A stretch of DNA of 64,000 nt from contig CACNIG010000002.1 in NCBI GenBank assembly GCA_902620455.1, forward strand, positions 1 to 64,000, given 5' to 3'. The position numbers and the translations under genes were made by a program. The notes under the pieces were generated by a model that was not told the DNA's origin, ran no database searches, and worked only from the letters and a program-made list of their open reading frames with translations. How positions within the stretch are numbered: position 1 is the stretch's first letter; the number at the start of each line of letters is the position of its first letter. The stretch is from an uncultured Bacteroidota bacterium. GTDB taxonomy: Bacteria > Bacteroidota > Bacteroidia > Flavobacteriales > Flavobacteriaceae. Shown here in pieces: positions 19,136 through 27,828 of this stretch.

Positions 19136-19151
19136 TAATTAAATATTATTT

Positions 19152-19934
19152 ATGAAACACCCCAAAAAAGTCTCAAAACATATAATAAATTGGATAAACA
19201 CATATCTTAAAAATAGTAAAATTAATGGCTTAGTTGTCGGAGTCTCAGGTGGAGTCGACTCAGCATTAACATCAACATTATGTGCTGAAACTGGAAAGAA
19301 ATTAATTTGTATTGAGATGCCAATAAAACAGGAAGATGCTCAAATTTCAAGAGCAAAAAAACATATTGAATGGTTAAAATCAAAATATTCAAATGTAACT
19401 TCTGTTTTAATTAATCTTGACAACACATATAATACTTTTGTAGATTCTTTACCTAAAAGTGAGTCTGATAAACATGATCTTAGTCTTGCAAATACAAGGT
19501 CTAGATTTAGAATGGTCACACTTTACTACTTCGCTGCTCTTAATAATTTTATAGTTGCTGGTACAGGTAATAAAGTTGAAGATTTTGGTATTGGTTTTTA
19601 TACTAAATATGGAGATGGTGGAGTTGATATTAGCCCAATTGCAGATTTATTAAAGTCTGAGGTTTTTGAACTGGCTAGATATCATGGAATCATTGATGAG
19701 ATAATATCAGCAAAGCCGACGGATGGTTTATGGAATGATAATAGAACCGATGAAGAACAAATTGGAGCAACTTATGATGAGCTAGAAAAGGCGATGCTGC
19801 AAGAATTAAAATCTGAAGTAAATCTATCGCAAAGAGAAATAGAAGTCATGAGCATATATAAATCGTTTAACTCATCTAATAGGCATAAAATGGATCCAAT
19901 TCCTGTTTGTGCAATTCCAAAAGATTATATTTAA
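19152..19934 (+). CDS. nadE: ammonia-dependent NAD+ synthetase
   Basis: Catalyses ATP-dependent amidation of deamido-NAD+, the last step of NAD synthesis. The N-type ATP pyrophosphatase P-loop is VSGGVDSALTS near residue 31, and GTGNKVEDFGIGFYTKYGDGGVD near 140 is the NaAD-binding region. At 260 residues it lacks the glutaminase domain, so it uses free ammonia. The next gene, a response regulator, starts 4 nt after its stop. Confidence 0.95.
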   Translation: MKHPKKVSKHIINWINTYLKNSKINGLVVGVSGGVDSALTSTLCAETGKKLICIEMPIKQEDAQISRAKKHIEWLKSKYSNVTSVLINLDNTYNTFVDSLPKSESDKHDLSLANTRSRFRMVTLYYFAALNNFIVAGTGNKVEDFGIGFYTKYGDGGVDISPIADLLKSEVFELARYHGIIDEIISAKPTDGLWNDNRTDEEQIGATYDELEKAMLQELKSEVNLSQREIEVMSIYKSFNSSNRHKMDPIPVCAIPKDYI

Positions 19935-19938
19935 TACA

Positions 19939-20583
19939 TTGAAAAAATTAAAAATCTTAGTTATAGACTCAAGTCCAATTATATATATTGGATTAAAATC
20001 TATTTTTAAAAATTCATTAGTCTTTGAGGTGTCCGATTATATAGAAACAGGAGAGAATGTTTATGAAATATTAGATAATGTAGAGATAGATTTAATTATA
20101 TCTGATTTAAATTATAGAGAAGGTAGTGTTAGTAATCTATTAAAAAAGTTCAAAAAAAATAAAACTGAGATTCCAGTTATAATATTTACATCTGAATCTA
20201 ATGAAAGCAAATCAATTGATGTTCTTAAATCTGGAGCTTCAGGTTTTATTACAAAAAATTTAAAAAAGAAATCTGTTAAAAGTATCATTCAGGATATCGC
20301 TTTTTCAATTTATGGGAACAATGAAATAAACAAATTCACAAGACTAAAAAATAGATTTAATTATGACTATAATACTGAGAAATTAAATAGCTTATCAAAG
20401 AGAGAACTTCAAGTATTAAAATTGTTTTTTAGAGGCAAAAGAAATATCGAAATATCAGAGAAATTAGATATTAATCAAAAAACCGTAAACACTTATATAA
20501 CAAGAGTAATGAAAAAACTAGAAGTTAATTCTAAGACCGATCTTTATCTTCTTGCCAAAAAACATATTAAACAACCCTATTAA
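19939..20583 (+). CDS. NarL/LuxR-family response regulator (TTG start)
   Basis: Two-domain regulator. The receiver begins KKLKILVIDSSP, has the likely phospho-acceptor Asp in LIISDLNY near residue 49, the Ser/Thr in IIFTSES and the Lys in GFITKNL. A LuxR-type helix-turn-helix follows (LSKRELQVLKLFFRGKRN near 148, then KTVNTYITRVMKKL). The usual acidic pair near the N-terminus is reduced to one Asp (IDSS). I start it at TTG 19939, just after nadE; a longer frame from 19909 overlaps nadE. No histidine kinase is nearby, so the input is unknown. Its end overlaps dnaG by 17 bp. Confidence 0.85.
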   Translation: MKKLKILVIDSSPIIYIGLKSIFKNSLVFEVSDYIETGENVYEILDNVEIDLIISDLNYREGSVSNLLKKFKKNKTEIPVIIFTSESNESKSIDVLKSGASGFITKNLKKKSVKSIIQDIAFSIYGNNEINKFTRLKNRFNYDYNTEKLNSLSKRELQVLKLFFRGKRNIEISEKLDINQKTVNTYITRVMKKLEVNSKTDLYLLAKKHIKQPY

Positions 20584-22498
20584 GCTTAGCTGACAACATC
20601 TTTTTTAGTTTATAGTAACTCATCACTTCCTCTAATACATCTCCTTTATCATTAAATTTTTTTGATTCTTGAAGCTCATTAATCTTTTTATCAATAAGAT
20701 ATCTTCTCATATTTAGTATTGTCTCATTTACAAGCTGACTCAATTCACTACCAATTTTTTTGACATATATGTTTTTTCTCTCCCAATCATGTAATTGATA
20801 TTTATCATCATTAATTAGAATATCAGACACAATCTTACTTGAATTAGAGTCTAGATCATTTATAAAATTATCAATGGAGACAGATTCCTGATTATGGAAG
20901 CTATCAATTAAATTTTTATAGATACTCTTAAAAGGAGAATGAGTAAATTCTATTTCATCTTGCTGTAAATCAAGATAAATTTTTTCAAATACCTTTGATC
21001 TAATATTTTTTTTAATTTCAACTAATTTTCCATCTTCATCCTTATTTAGTATTATATCTTCAAATTGAATTTCTTCCGCACCATATTTTAAAAGAATACT
21101 TATTATCTGTCTTTCTAACTGATAAATATATGATGATGTATGCCTTTGACCTGAAACCTTAACTTTAGATATTTTTGAATTATATGTATTTTTGTAAGAT
21201 CTCTTAAATGATTTAGTTACCCCAATATTAGAGAAAGTTCTGAATAATGATGATTCATCAATTTCTAAAACAGCAGACAACTTTTTGATGTAAATTTCTT
21301 GTTTTAAGGTATCTGGAATTAATGAAATAGATTTTAATATATTTCTTATTAAAGAAACCTTCTTATCCTCATCATCTTTAAAACTTTTATTTATCGATAA
21401 TTTGAAATCAACAAAGTCTTTTGACTCATTATTTATAAATTCTAACATTTTTTCTTTCTTATTTTTCCTTACAAAGCTGTCCGGATCATCACCTTCGGGA
21501 AAGGAACAAATTTTAACATTAAGACCTTCCTCTAAAATCATATCAATACTTCTTAGGGAAGCTGAAAGCCCTGCTTGATCCCCATCGAATAGAACTATTA
21601 TGTTAGGTGTCAATCTTTTTATAAGAATTATCTGATCTTTTGTCAAAGAAGTCCCAGATGAAGCAAGTACATTTTTTATTCCATGTTCATGCAGCTGGAT
21701 TACATCCATATAACCCTCAACAAGAAGACATGTATCATTTTTAACAATAAATTGTTTTGACTCGTAGATTCCATATAAAATTTTACTTTTGTTGTAGATC
21801 TTACTTTCAGGAGAGTTGATATACTTTGCTATTTTTTTATTTGAATCAATTATCCTTCCACCAAACCCAAGTACTCTTCCTGAAATGCTCTTAATAGGAA
21901 AAATTATTCTTCCTCGAAATCTGTCAATCTTTTTATTTTCACTAGTTATAACTAAACCTGTTTCTTTAAGATACTCGTCAGAATATCCACTCTCATTAGC
22001 TTTTTTGTAGAAATTATTTTGTGACTCAATGCTATATCCTAAGTTAAAATTTTTAATAGTATTTAGTGAAAGACCTCTATCCAATAAATATTTGTTAATT
22101 TCTTCTTTCTCAAGCAATTTGTCTTGAAAATATGATGATGCAAAATTGTTGATTATGAATAATGATTCTCTCTCATTTCTTTCCTCAATATTTTCTGATG
22201 TTTGAATTGTTTCAATTATTTCTATGTTATACTTATTGGCAAGATATCTTATTGATTCAGGGTAATTAAATTGTTCATGCTCCATAAGAAAAGCAATAAC
22301 ATTTCCTCCTTTACCTGAGCTAAAATCTTTCCAGATTTGTTTTGATGGAGATACAACAAAGCTTGGAGTTTTTTCGTTGGTAAAAGGACTTAACCCTTTA
22401 TAATTTGCGCCAGATTTTTTTAAAGCAATAAAATCAGAAATAACCTCTTCTACTCTTGAAAATTCAAAAACCTTATCAATAGTTTCTTTACTTATCAA
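20567..22498 (-). CDS. dnaG: DNA primase with degenerate zinc-binding site (TTG start)
   Basis: Synthesises RNA primers for replication. The N-terminal domain aligns with the DnaG zinc ribbon, but all four metal ligands are replaced: Ser37, Thr40, Asp58 and Ser61 stand where the canonical Cys-His-Cys-Cys would be. The catalytic TOPRIM core looks intact (LLVEGYMDVIQLHEHG near 257, FDGDQAGLSAS near 300). The C-terminal region (about 450-643) is the likely helicase-binding domain. The start is TTG at 22498, giving the family N-terminus MISKETID. It lies 28 bp after the prenyl synthase gene, possibly in one operon. Confidence 0.94.
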   Translation of the reverse strand: MISKETIDKVFEFSRVEEVISDFIALKKSGANYKGLSPFTNEKTPSFVVSPSKQIWKDFSSGKGGNVIAFLMEHEQFNYPESIRYLANKYNIEIIETIQTSENIEERNERESLFIINNFASSYFQDKLLEKEEINKYLLDRGLSLNTIKNFNLGYSIESQNNFYKKANESGYSDEYLKETGLVITSENKKIDRFRGRIIFPIKSISGRVLGFGGRIIDSNKKIAKYINSPESKIYNKSKILYGIYESKQFIVKNDTCLLVEGYMDVIQLHEHGIKNVLASSGTSLTKDQIILIKRLTPNIIVLFDGDQAGLSASLRSIDMILEEGLNVKICSFPEGDDPDSFVRKNKKEKMLEFINNESKDFVDFKLSINKSFKDDEDKKVSLIRNILKSISLIPDTLKQEIYIKKLSAVLEIDESSLFRTFSNIGVTKSFKRSYKNTYNSKISKVKVSGQRHTSSYIYQLERQIISILLKYGAEEIQFEDIILNKDEDGKLVEIKKNIRSKVFEKIYLDLQQDEIEFTHSPFKSIYKNLIDSFHNQESVSIDNFINDLDSNSSKIVSDILINDDKYQLHDWERKNIYVKKIGSELSQLVNETILNMRRYLIDKKINELQESKKFNDKGDVLEEVMSYYKLKKMLSAKLNRVV

Positions 22499-22526
22499 TT
22501 TCTATAATTTATTCTAATATAACAAA

Positions 22527-23501
22527 TTAATACTTTCGCTCAATTATATAATCTAGTAGAATTTTTATAGAATTATTTGAATCATTTTGGGGGAAATCTT
22601 TCAATAGTTTTAAAGCATTATTTTTAAAATTATTCATTTTCTTATAGGCATATTCAAAACCATTGTATTTATTAATAAAATTATTTACTATTTTTTTATC
22701 ACTAACCAAATATTTTTTCTTTTTTAAAATTGATTTAATCATTCTTCTATCCTTTGGATTTGATTTTTCAATAGAATGAATTAATGGTAAAGTAATTTTT
22801 TGATTCTTCAAATCTAATTTGGTAGGCTTTCCTATTCTCTTTGTCGAATAATCGAATAGATCATCCTTGATTTGAAATATCATTCCAAGATAATTACCAA
22901 ATTCCTCTATTTTGTCAAGGCTCTTTTGTCCTGAAGATATTGAACCTACTTTACAACAACAGGCAAAAAGGGAAGCAGTCTTTTTTGAAATTAGATCTAG
23001 ATAGTCCTTTTCAGATAATTTAAAACTCCTTGATTTTTGTATCTGATAAAGTTCTCCCTCAGAGATTTCCTTAACTGCTAGGGAGACCTCATTTAACAAA
23101 TCATAGTCTTTATTTTCAGTTGAAAGAAGTAAAGCCTTTGATAAAAAAAAGTCACCTACTAAAACTGCAATTTTATTTTTCCAAAGTGCATTCAAAGTAA
23201 GGAAATTACGTCTAATATTACTGTCATCCACTATATCATCATGAATTAAAGATGCTGAGTGGATTAATTCAACTAAATTAGCAGCTCTGTATGACTTTTG
23301 GCTAATTTTTCCGTTTTTCGAAAACATTTTTGCAAAAAGCAATACTAATGTTGGCCTAATCTGTTTTCCTTTTCTTTTGAGAATATAAATAAGAATAAAA
23401 TCTAAAAGCTTAACCTTAGATGAAATTGATCTGTAAAATTGTTTCTCAAAAATCTTTAATTCATGAGAAATTGGTTTCTTTATTTTATTAGTAATTTTCA
23501 A
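22527..23501 (-). CDS. trans-polyprenyl diphosphate synthase (TTG start)
   Basis: Isoprenoid chain elongation enzyme; in flavobacteria probably makes the side chain of menaquinone. Both aspartate-rich motifs are present: SLIHDDIVDDS near residue 88 and FQIKDDLFDY near 210. GKQIRPTLVLLF near 48 is the allylic substrate-binding region. At 324 residues it is normal. The start is TTG at 23501 (MKITNKIKKPIS). Chain length cannot be read with confidence, so I give no gene symbol. It follows queA by 9 nt. Confidence 0.9.
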   Translation of the reverse strand: MKITNKIKKPISHELKIFEKQFYRSISSKVKLLDFILIYILKRKGKQIRPTLVLLFAKMFSKNGKISQKSYRAANLVELIHSASLIHDDIVDDSNIRRNFLTLNALWKNKIAVLVGDFFLSKALLLSTENKDYDLLNEVSLAVKEISEGELYQIQKSRSFKLSEKDYLDLISKKTASLFACCCKVGSISSGQKSLDKIEEFGNYLGMIFQIKDDLFDYSTKRIGKPTKLDLKNQKITLPLIHSIEKSNPKDRRMIKSILKKKKYLVSDKKIVNNFINKYNGFEYAYKKMNNFKNNALKLLKDFPQNDSNNSIKILLDYIIERKY

Positions 23502-23510
23502 ATCTTAACT

Positions 23511-24560
23511 CTAGATGATCATCATTGCATCACCATATGAAGAAAAATTATACTTTTTCTTCATAGCTTCTTTATAAGCTTTTAAAACAAAATCTTTACC
23601 TCCAAATGCAGATACCATCATTAAGAGAGTAGATTTAGGAGTATGGAAGTTTGTAATCATTGAATTAGCTATAGAAAAGTCAAATGGCGGATATATAAAT
23701 TTATGAGTCCAGCCATTGAAAGGGTTTAGTGTACCAAATGATGAAACAGAACTTTCAAGACCTCTCATTACTGTAGTACCAACAGCACAAATCTTTTTGC
23801 TATTATTTAGTGCATTATTTATTATCTTGACAGACTCCTCACTAATTTTTAATTCTTCTGAATCCATTTTGTGCTTTGATAAATCTTCTACATCTACAGG
23901 ACTGAAAGTTCCAAGTCCAATATGTAATGTAATTTCAGGAAGAAGCACGCCCTTAATCTCCAATTTTTTAAGTAAATGTTTTGAGAAATGAAGTCCTGCT
24001 GTAGGTGCTGCAACAGCCCCTTCATTTTTGGCATAAATTGTCTGGAATCTATCCTTGTCCTGAGGTTCTACAGGTCTATTAATATATTTAGGCAAAGGTG
24101 TTTCCCCAAGTTCCTGAAGCTTGTTTCTAAATTCATCATACGGTCCGTCAAATAGAAACCTAAGAGTTCTACCTCTCGAAGTTGTATTATCAATAACCTC
24201 TGCAACAAGACTTTCATCTTCACCAAAGTATAATTTATTTCCAATTCTAATTTTTCTTGCAGGGTCTACCAACACATCCCAAAGCCTTTGATCTTGATTA
24301 AGTTCTCTCAAAAGAAAAACTTCAATTCTAGCACCAGTTTTTTCCTTATTTCCAAATAACCTTGCGGGAAACACTTTAGTATTATTTAAGACAATGACAT
24401 CTCCATCATCATAGAAGTCAATTATATCCTTAAAGATCAAATGTTCAATTTTTTCTTCTTTTCTATTTAAAAGCATAAGCTTACATTCATCTCTTTCTTC
24501 AGAGGGGTACTGAGCAAGATATTTATTAGGAAGCTTATAATCAAAGTCAGATAATTTCAT
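23511..24560 (-). CDS. queA: S-adenosylmethionine:tRNA ribosyltransferase-isomerase
   Basis: Transfers and isomerises the ribosyl moiety of SAM onto 7-aminomethyl-7-deazaguanine in tRNA, forming epoxyqueuosine. The N-terminus [19 protein letters not shown], the [10 protein letters not shown] block near residue 186, and [16 protein letters not shown] near 305 are characteristic. I start at ATG 24560 (349 residues); TTG at 24569 would give three extra residues but lies only 9 nt after the -7 promoter box. Promoter at 24586-24579. Confidence 0.96.
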   Translation of the reverse strand: MKLSDFDYKLPNKYLAQYPSEERDECKLMLLNRKEEKIEHLIFKDIIDFYDDGDVIVLNNTKVFPARLFGNKEKTGARIEVFLLRELNQDQRLWDVLVDPARKIRIGNKLYFGEDESLVAEVIDNTTSRGRTLRFLFDGPYDEFRNKLQELGETPLPKYINRPVEPQDKDRFQTIYAKNEGAVAAPTAGLHFSKHLLKKLEIKGVLLPEITLHIGLGTFSPVDVEDLSKHKMDSEELKISEESVKIINNALNNSKKICAVGTTVMRGLESSVSSFGTLNPFNGWTHKFIYPPFDFSIANSMITNFHTPKSTLLMMVSAFGGKDFVLKAYKEAMKKKYNFSSYGDAMMII

Positions 24561-24578
24561 GATAATCAATTAAGATCG

Positions 24579-24610
24579 CAAATATAACCTTCTGAAATAG
24601 CGAAAGTCAA
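24579..24610 (-). promoter_or_regulatory. queA promoter, TTG-N21-TATATTTG
   Basis: On the minus strand TTG (24610-24608) is followed after 21 nt by TATATTTG (24586-24579), the best complete match to the Bacteroidota -33/-7 consensus in the window. It ends 18 nt before the queA ATG and begins just downstream of queA's neighbour aroA. It probably drives queA, the prenyl synthase gene and perhaps dnaG. Confidence 0.75.
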
Positions 24611-24622
24611 GTATTTATCGAT

Positions 24623-25846
24623 TTATTTTTTTAAAATATTGAATCCCAGACTTTCTAAATCATTCCAAAAGTTAAAATAAGATTTAGTAACTACTTCAGG
24701 ATTTTTTATATTAATTGGGACTAAAAGCGATAAGGGAGCAAAAGACATAGCCATTCTATGATCATTGTATGTATCAATTGTTACATCATGTTTTAAATCT
24801 GAATTATTTTCAAGTGTTATTGAATCACCGGTTATTTCAATTTTATCAACTTCGAATTTTTCAATTTCATTTTTTAAAGCCACTAGCCTGTCCGTTTCTT
24901 TTATTTTCAATGTATGGAGACCTATTAGGGTACAATCAATTCCAAGGCCTAGACAGGTTATAAGTATAGTCTGAGCAATATCTGGATTATCTATTAAATT
25001 AAGATGAATATTTTTAGGAAGACTTTTATTATTCTTTTTTAGTATAATATTTTCATCTTCAAATATTGTTACAACACCAAATTTTTTGTATATATCTATA
25101 AGTTTTAAGTCACCTTGTAAACTATCCTTAGAAAATTTAGAAAGAGTCAATTTAACTGATTCGGATAAGGCTGCTATGCTGAAGAAATAAGAGGCTGAAC
25201 TCCAATCAGATTCAACAAATTGTTCTGGAATAACTTTTTCTTTAAACTGCTCAATAAAAATTTTTGAATCCTGAATTTTAACGACACCACCTATTCTCTC
25301 AATTATTTTTTTGGTCATTAATATATATGGTAAAGAAGTAATCTTTGAGGACAAAATAATCTCAAGACCATTTTTTAGAGAAACACCCAACATCATTAAA
25401 GAAGAAATATATTGTGAGCTAACATCAGCAGGTAAGGAGACTGAGTTACTTTGAATATTTTTTCCATTAATTTTTAAAGGAGGGAATCCCTTTTTTTCCA
25501 TATACTCGATATCACAGCCCATGTCTTTGAGAGCATCTACTAAAATAGAAATAGGTCTTTGCCTCATCCTATCTGAACCAGTTAAAACTTTTGATTTTTT
25601 AGCAATAGATGAAAAATATGCAGTTAAAAATCTCATTGCAGTTCCAGCATGTCCAACATTAATATCCTTTTTATTAGATTCAATTGCTGATATCATTAAT
25701 TTGGTATCGTCAGAGTCCGATAAGTTTAAAATTTTAAAATAAGAGGTATATGCTCTTAATAATAAAAGCCTATTAGATTCACTTTTTGAACCACTAATGC
25801 AGATACTACCCTCAATGTCTCGAAATTCTTTTGAAATCTGATACAC
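24623..25846 (-). CDS. aroA: 3-phosphoshikimate 1-carboxyvinyltransferase (EPSP synthase, GTG start)
   Basis: Shikimate-pathway enzyme joining phosphoenolpyruvate to shikimate-3-phosphate. Seen: SGSKSESNRLLLLRAY near residue 18, the active-site GHAGTAMRF near 61 with the following arginine-rich RMRQRPI, and NDHRMAMSFAPL near 360. Length 407 is slightly shorter than the about 430 of E. coli. It starts at GTG 25846, sharing one base with the mazG stop, so translation is coupled. Confidence 0.95.
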   Translation of the reverse strand: MYQISKEFRDIEGSICISGSKSESNRLLLLRAYTSYFKILNLSDSDDTKLMISAIESNKKDINVGHAGTAMRFLTAYFSSIAKKSKVLTGSDRMRQRPISILVDALKDMGCDIEYMEKKGFPPLKINGKNIQSNSVSLPADVSSQYISSLMMLGVSLKNGLEIILSSKITSLPYILMTKKIIERIGGVVKIQDSKIFIEQFKEKVIPEQFVESDWSSASYFFSIAALSESVKLTLSKFSKDSLQGDLKLIDIYKKFGVVTIFEDENIILKKNNKSLPKNIHLNLIDNPDIAQTILITCLGLGIDCTLIGLHTLKIKETDRLVALKNEIEKFEVDKIEITGDSITLENNSDLKHDVTIDTYNDHRMAMSFAPLSLLVPINIKNPEVVTKSYFNFWNDLESLGFNILKK

Positions 25847-26172
25847 TATTTTAATTTAATATTAGATTTATGTCTATTTTTATCTCTATTAGTTTTTTTA
25901 TTTATGTTTTCATAAAAAGATTTTTCCAAATCAATTCCTGTCTGATTTGCTAGACAAATTAATACAAAGAGAACATCTGATAACTCATTAGCTAGATCTT
26001 TTTCATTGTCACTATCTTTTGAACTTTGCTCACCATATTTTCTGGCAATAATTCTTGCAACCTCACCAACTTCTTCGGATAGAATAGCCATATTTGTCAG
26101 CTCATTAAAATATCGAACACCATGTTTATTTATCCATTGGTCAACCTTTTTTTGTGCATTTTTAATATTCAT
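25846..26172 (-). CDS. MazG-like nucleotide pyrophosphohydrolase
   Basis: A 108-residue all-alpha NTP pyrophosphohydrolase. The metal-binding helices show SEEVGEVARII near residue 32 and ANELSDVLFVLICLAN near 64, the EExxE / ExxD pattern of the MazG and dUTPase-2 superfamily. It probably removes non-canonical NTPs. It sits between obgE (2 nt) and aroA (1-nt overlap). The exact substrate is unknown. Confidence 0.82.
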   Translation of the reverse strand: MNIKNAQKKVDQWINKHGVRYFNELTNMAILSEEVGEVARIIARKYGEQSSKDSDNEKDLANELSDVLFVLICLANQTGIDLEKSFYENINKKTNRDKNRHKSNIKLK

Positions 26173-26174
26173 AT

Positions 26175-27182
26175 CTATTTATTTTGATTTAATGTTTTCC
26201 AGAGTATTTCTTTTAATCTGTTTATACCGTATGAACTTACAGATGAAAATATAGTAAATGGAATTGATTTAAATTCTTTTTTTAAGATATTTTCAAATTC
26301 AACAAGTAGTTCTTTATCCATGAGGTCAGATTTACTAAAGGCAATGATAAAGTCTTTATCTGCTAATTCAGGATTATATTCAATTAGCTCTTTTTTTAAA
26401 ACTTCATAGTCTTGCTTTACATTTTTTGAATCTACTGGAATAATGAATAACAAAATAGAATTTCGCTCAATATGTCTTAAAAAATAGTGTCCAAGCCCTT
26501 TTCCTTCACTTGCCCCTTCAATTATACCAGGTATATCTGCCATTACAAATGATCTATAGTCTGACATTGATACTATTCCAAGGTTAGGTTTTAAAGTTGT
26601 AAACTCATAATTAGCAATTTTTGGTTTAGCATCAGATAAAACTGACAATAATGTTGATTTACCAGCGTTTGGGTATCCAACAAGTCCAACATCAGCAAGT
26701 ATTTTTAGCTCAAGTGTTATTTCAAGCTCTTGACCTGGAAGACCAGATTGAGAATATCTCGGGGTTTGATTTGTTGAAGATTTAAAATGAGAATTTCCTA
26801 AACCACCTTTTCCTCCTTCCAATAATATGACCTCTTGTTTTTCTTTATTTATTTCAAATAAAGTTTTGTCTGTCATTGTATCCTTAACAACAGTTCCTAA
26901 GGGAACTCTAATAATAATATTTTTACCGCTTGAGCCTGATTTTTTTGAGCCACTTCCATCTCCACCATTGCCAGCTTTAAAATGTTTTTTAAATCTAAAG
27001 CTTTGAAGGGTCCACAGACTTGAATCACCTAAAACTATTATACTCCCACCATTTCCACCATTTCCCCCGTCTGGGCCGCCTTTGGGAATATATTTTTCTC
27101 GTCTTAAATGAGTAGATCCTTTTCCACCCTTACCAGATTTTACAATGAGTTTTACATAATCTACAAAGTTATCAACTATCAT
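26175..27182 (-). CDS. obgE: Obg-family GTPase
   Basis: Ribosome-associated GTPase coupling ribosome assembly to growth. A glycine-rich Obg domain fills residues 1-160 ([12 protein letters not shown] and similar). The G domain follows: G1 [12 protein letters not shown] near 166, G3 [12 protein letters not shown] near 213 and G4 AFSKSDL near 283. G4 has SKSD in place of the common NKxD; I recall this variant in other Bacteroidota. The C-terminal extension of E. coli ObgE is absent at 335 residues. It follows adk by 4 nt. Confidence 0.95.
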   Translation of the reverse strand: MIVDNFVDYVKLIVKSGKGGKGSTHLRREKYIPKGGPDGGNGGNGGSIIVLGDSSLWTLQSFRFKKHFKAGNGGDGSGSKKSGSSGKNIIIRVPLGTVVKDTMTDKTLFEINKEKQEVILLEGGKGGLGNSHFKSSTNQTPRYSQSGLPGQELEITLELKILADVGLVGYPNAGKSTLLSVLSDAKPKIANYEFTTLKPNLGIVSMSDYRSFVMADIPGIIEGASEGKGLGHYFLRHIERNSILLFIIPVDSKNVKQDYEVLKKELIEYNPELADKDFIIAFSKSDLMDKELLVEFENILKKEFKSIPFTIFSSVSSYGINRLKEILWKTLNQNK

Positions 27183-27186
27183 AACA

Positions 27187-27762
27187 TTAGATTAAGCTTT
27201 CAATTAGATCAAATAGCCTTGAAGTGATATCATCTACTGATCCTTTACCATCAACTGAATAGAATTTACCTTGTTTATTATAGAAATTTATAAGTATTGA
27301 GGTCTTAATATTATACTCGTTAAATCTATTTTTAATTTTTTCTAAATCCTGGTCATCAGATCTATTAGTAGTTTTTCCCCGATCTAGTAGTCTTATTATC
27401 AGTTCATTTTCATCTACATCAAGAGCTATAGTAGCATTTATTTTTAAATTAATTGAGTTTAAGAAGGTGTCGAGAGATTCAGCTTGGGCCAAAGTTCTTG
27501 GAAACCCATCGAAGATATATCCTTTTACCTGTTTGTTTGATAAGACTTCATTTTCTAACATTTTGATTGTTACAGAGTCAGGTACTAAATCTCCGTTATC
27601 TAGAAAAGATTTTGCCTCAATTCCCAGCTTAGTTTTATTACTAATATTTTTTCTAAATAAATCTCCAGTTGATATGTGATATAAACTGTATTTTTCTTTT
27701 AGAAAATTTGCTTGAGTTCCTTTACCAGATCCTGGTTTTCCAAAAATGATAATATTAAACAT
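27187..27762 (-). CDS. adk: adenylate kinase
   Basis: Interconverts ATP + AMP and 2 ADP. The P-loop is [13 protein letters not shown] at residues 7-19, followed by the AMP-binding [12 protein letters not shown] near 30 and [13 protein letters not shown] near 85. At 191 residues it is the short form, with a small LID lacking zinc cysteines. The ATG is only 4 nt after a TATCTTTG box, so the transcript may have almost no 5' leader. It heads the adk-obgE-mazG-aroA operon. Confidence 0.95.
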   Translation of the reverse strand: MFNIIIFGKPGSGKGTQANFLKEKYSLYHISTGDLFRKNISNKTKLGIEAKSFLDNGDLVPDSVTIKMLENEVLSNKQVKGYIFDGFPRTLAQAESLDTFLNSINLKINATIALDVDENELIIRLLDRGKTTNRSDDQDLEKIKNRFNEYNIKTSILINFYNKQGKFYSVDGKGSVDDITSRLFDLIESLI

Positions 27763-27766
27763 AGCT

Positions 27767-27774
27767 CAAAGATA
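27767..27774 (-). promoter_or_regulatory. -7 element of the adk promoter, 4 nt before the ATG
   Basis: The minus strand reads TATCTTTG-AGCT-ATG. The box matches TAnnTTTG exactly. With a start site about six bases past the box, transcription would begin at or next to the A of the start codon. No -33 TTG is evident. Confidence 0.6.
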
Positions 27775-27816
27775 TTTAAAATGTTTCGTATTCTTTATCG
27801 TGTTTAAAGTTATGCT

Positions 27817-27824
27817 TATTTTTG
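27817..27824 (+). promoter_or_regulatory. -7 element of the purK promoter, 4 nt before the ATG
   Basis: TATTTTTG-CCAA-ATG: an exact TAnnTTTG match directly before the purK ATG at 27829, again predicting a leaderless or nearly leaderless mRNA. Its expected -33 region coincides with that of adk on the other strand (about 27794-27797). Confidence 0.6.
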
Positions 27825-27828
27825 CCAA

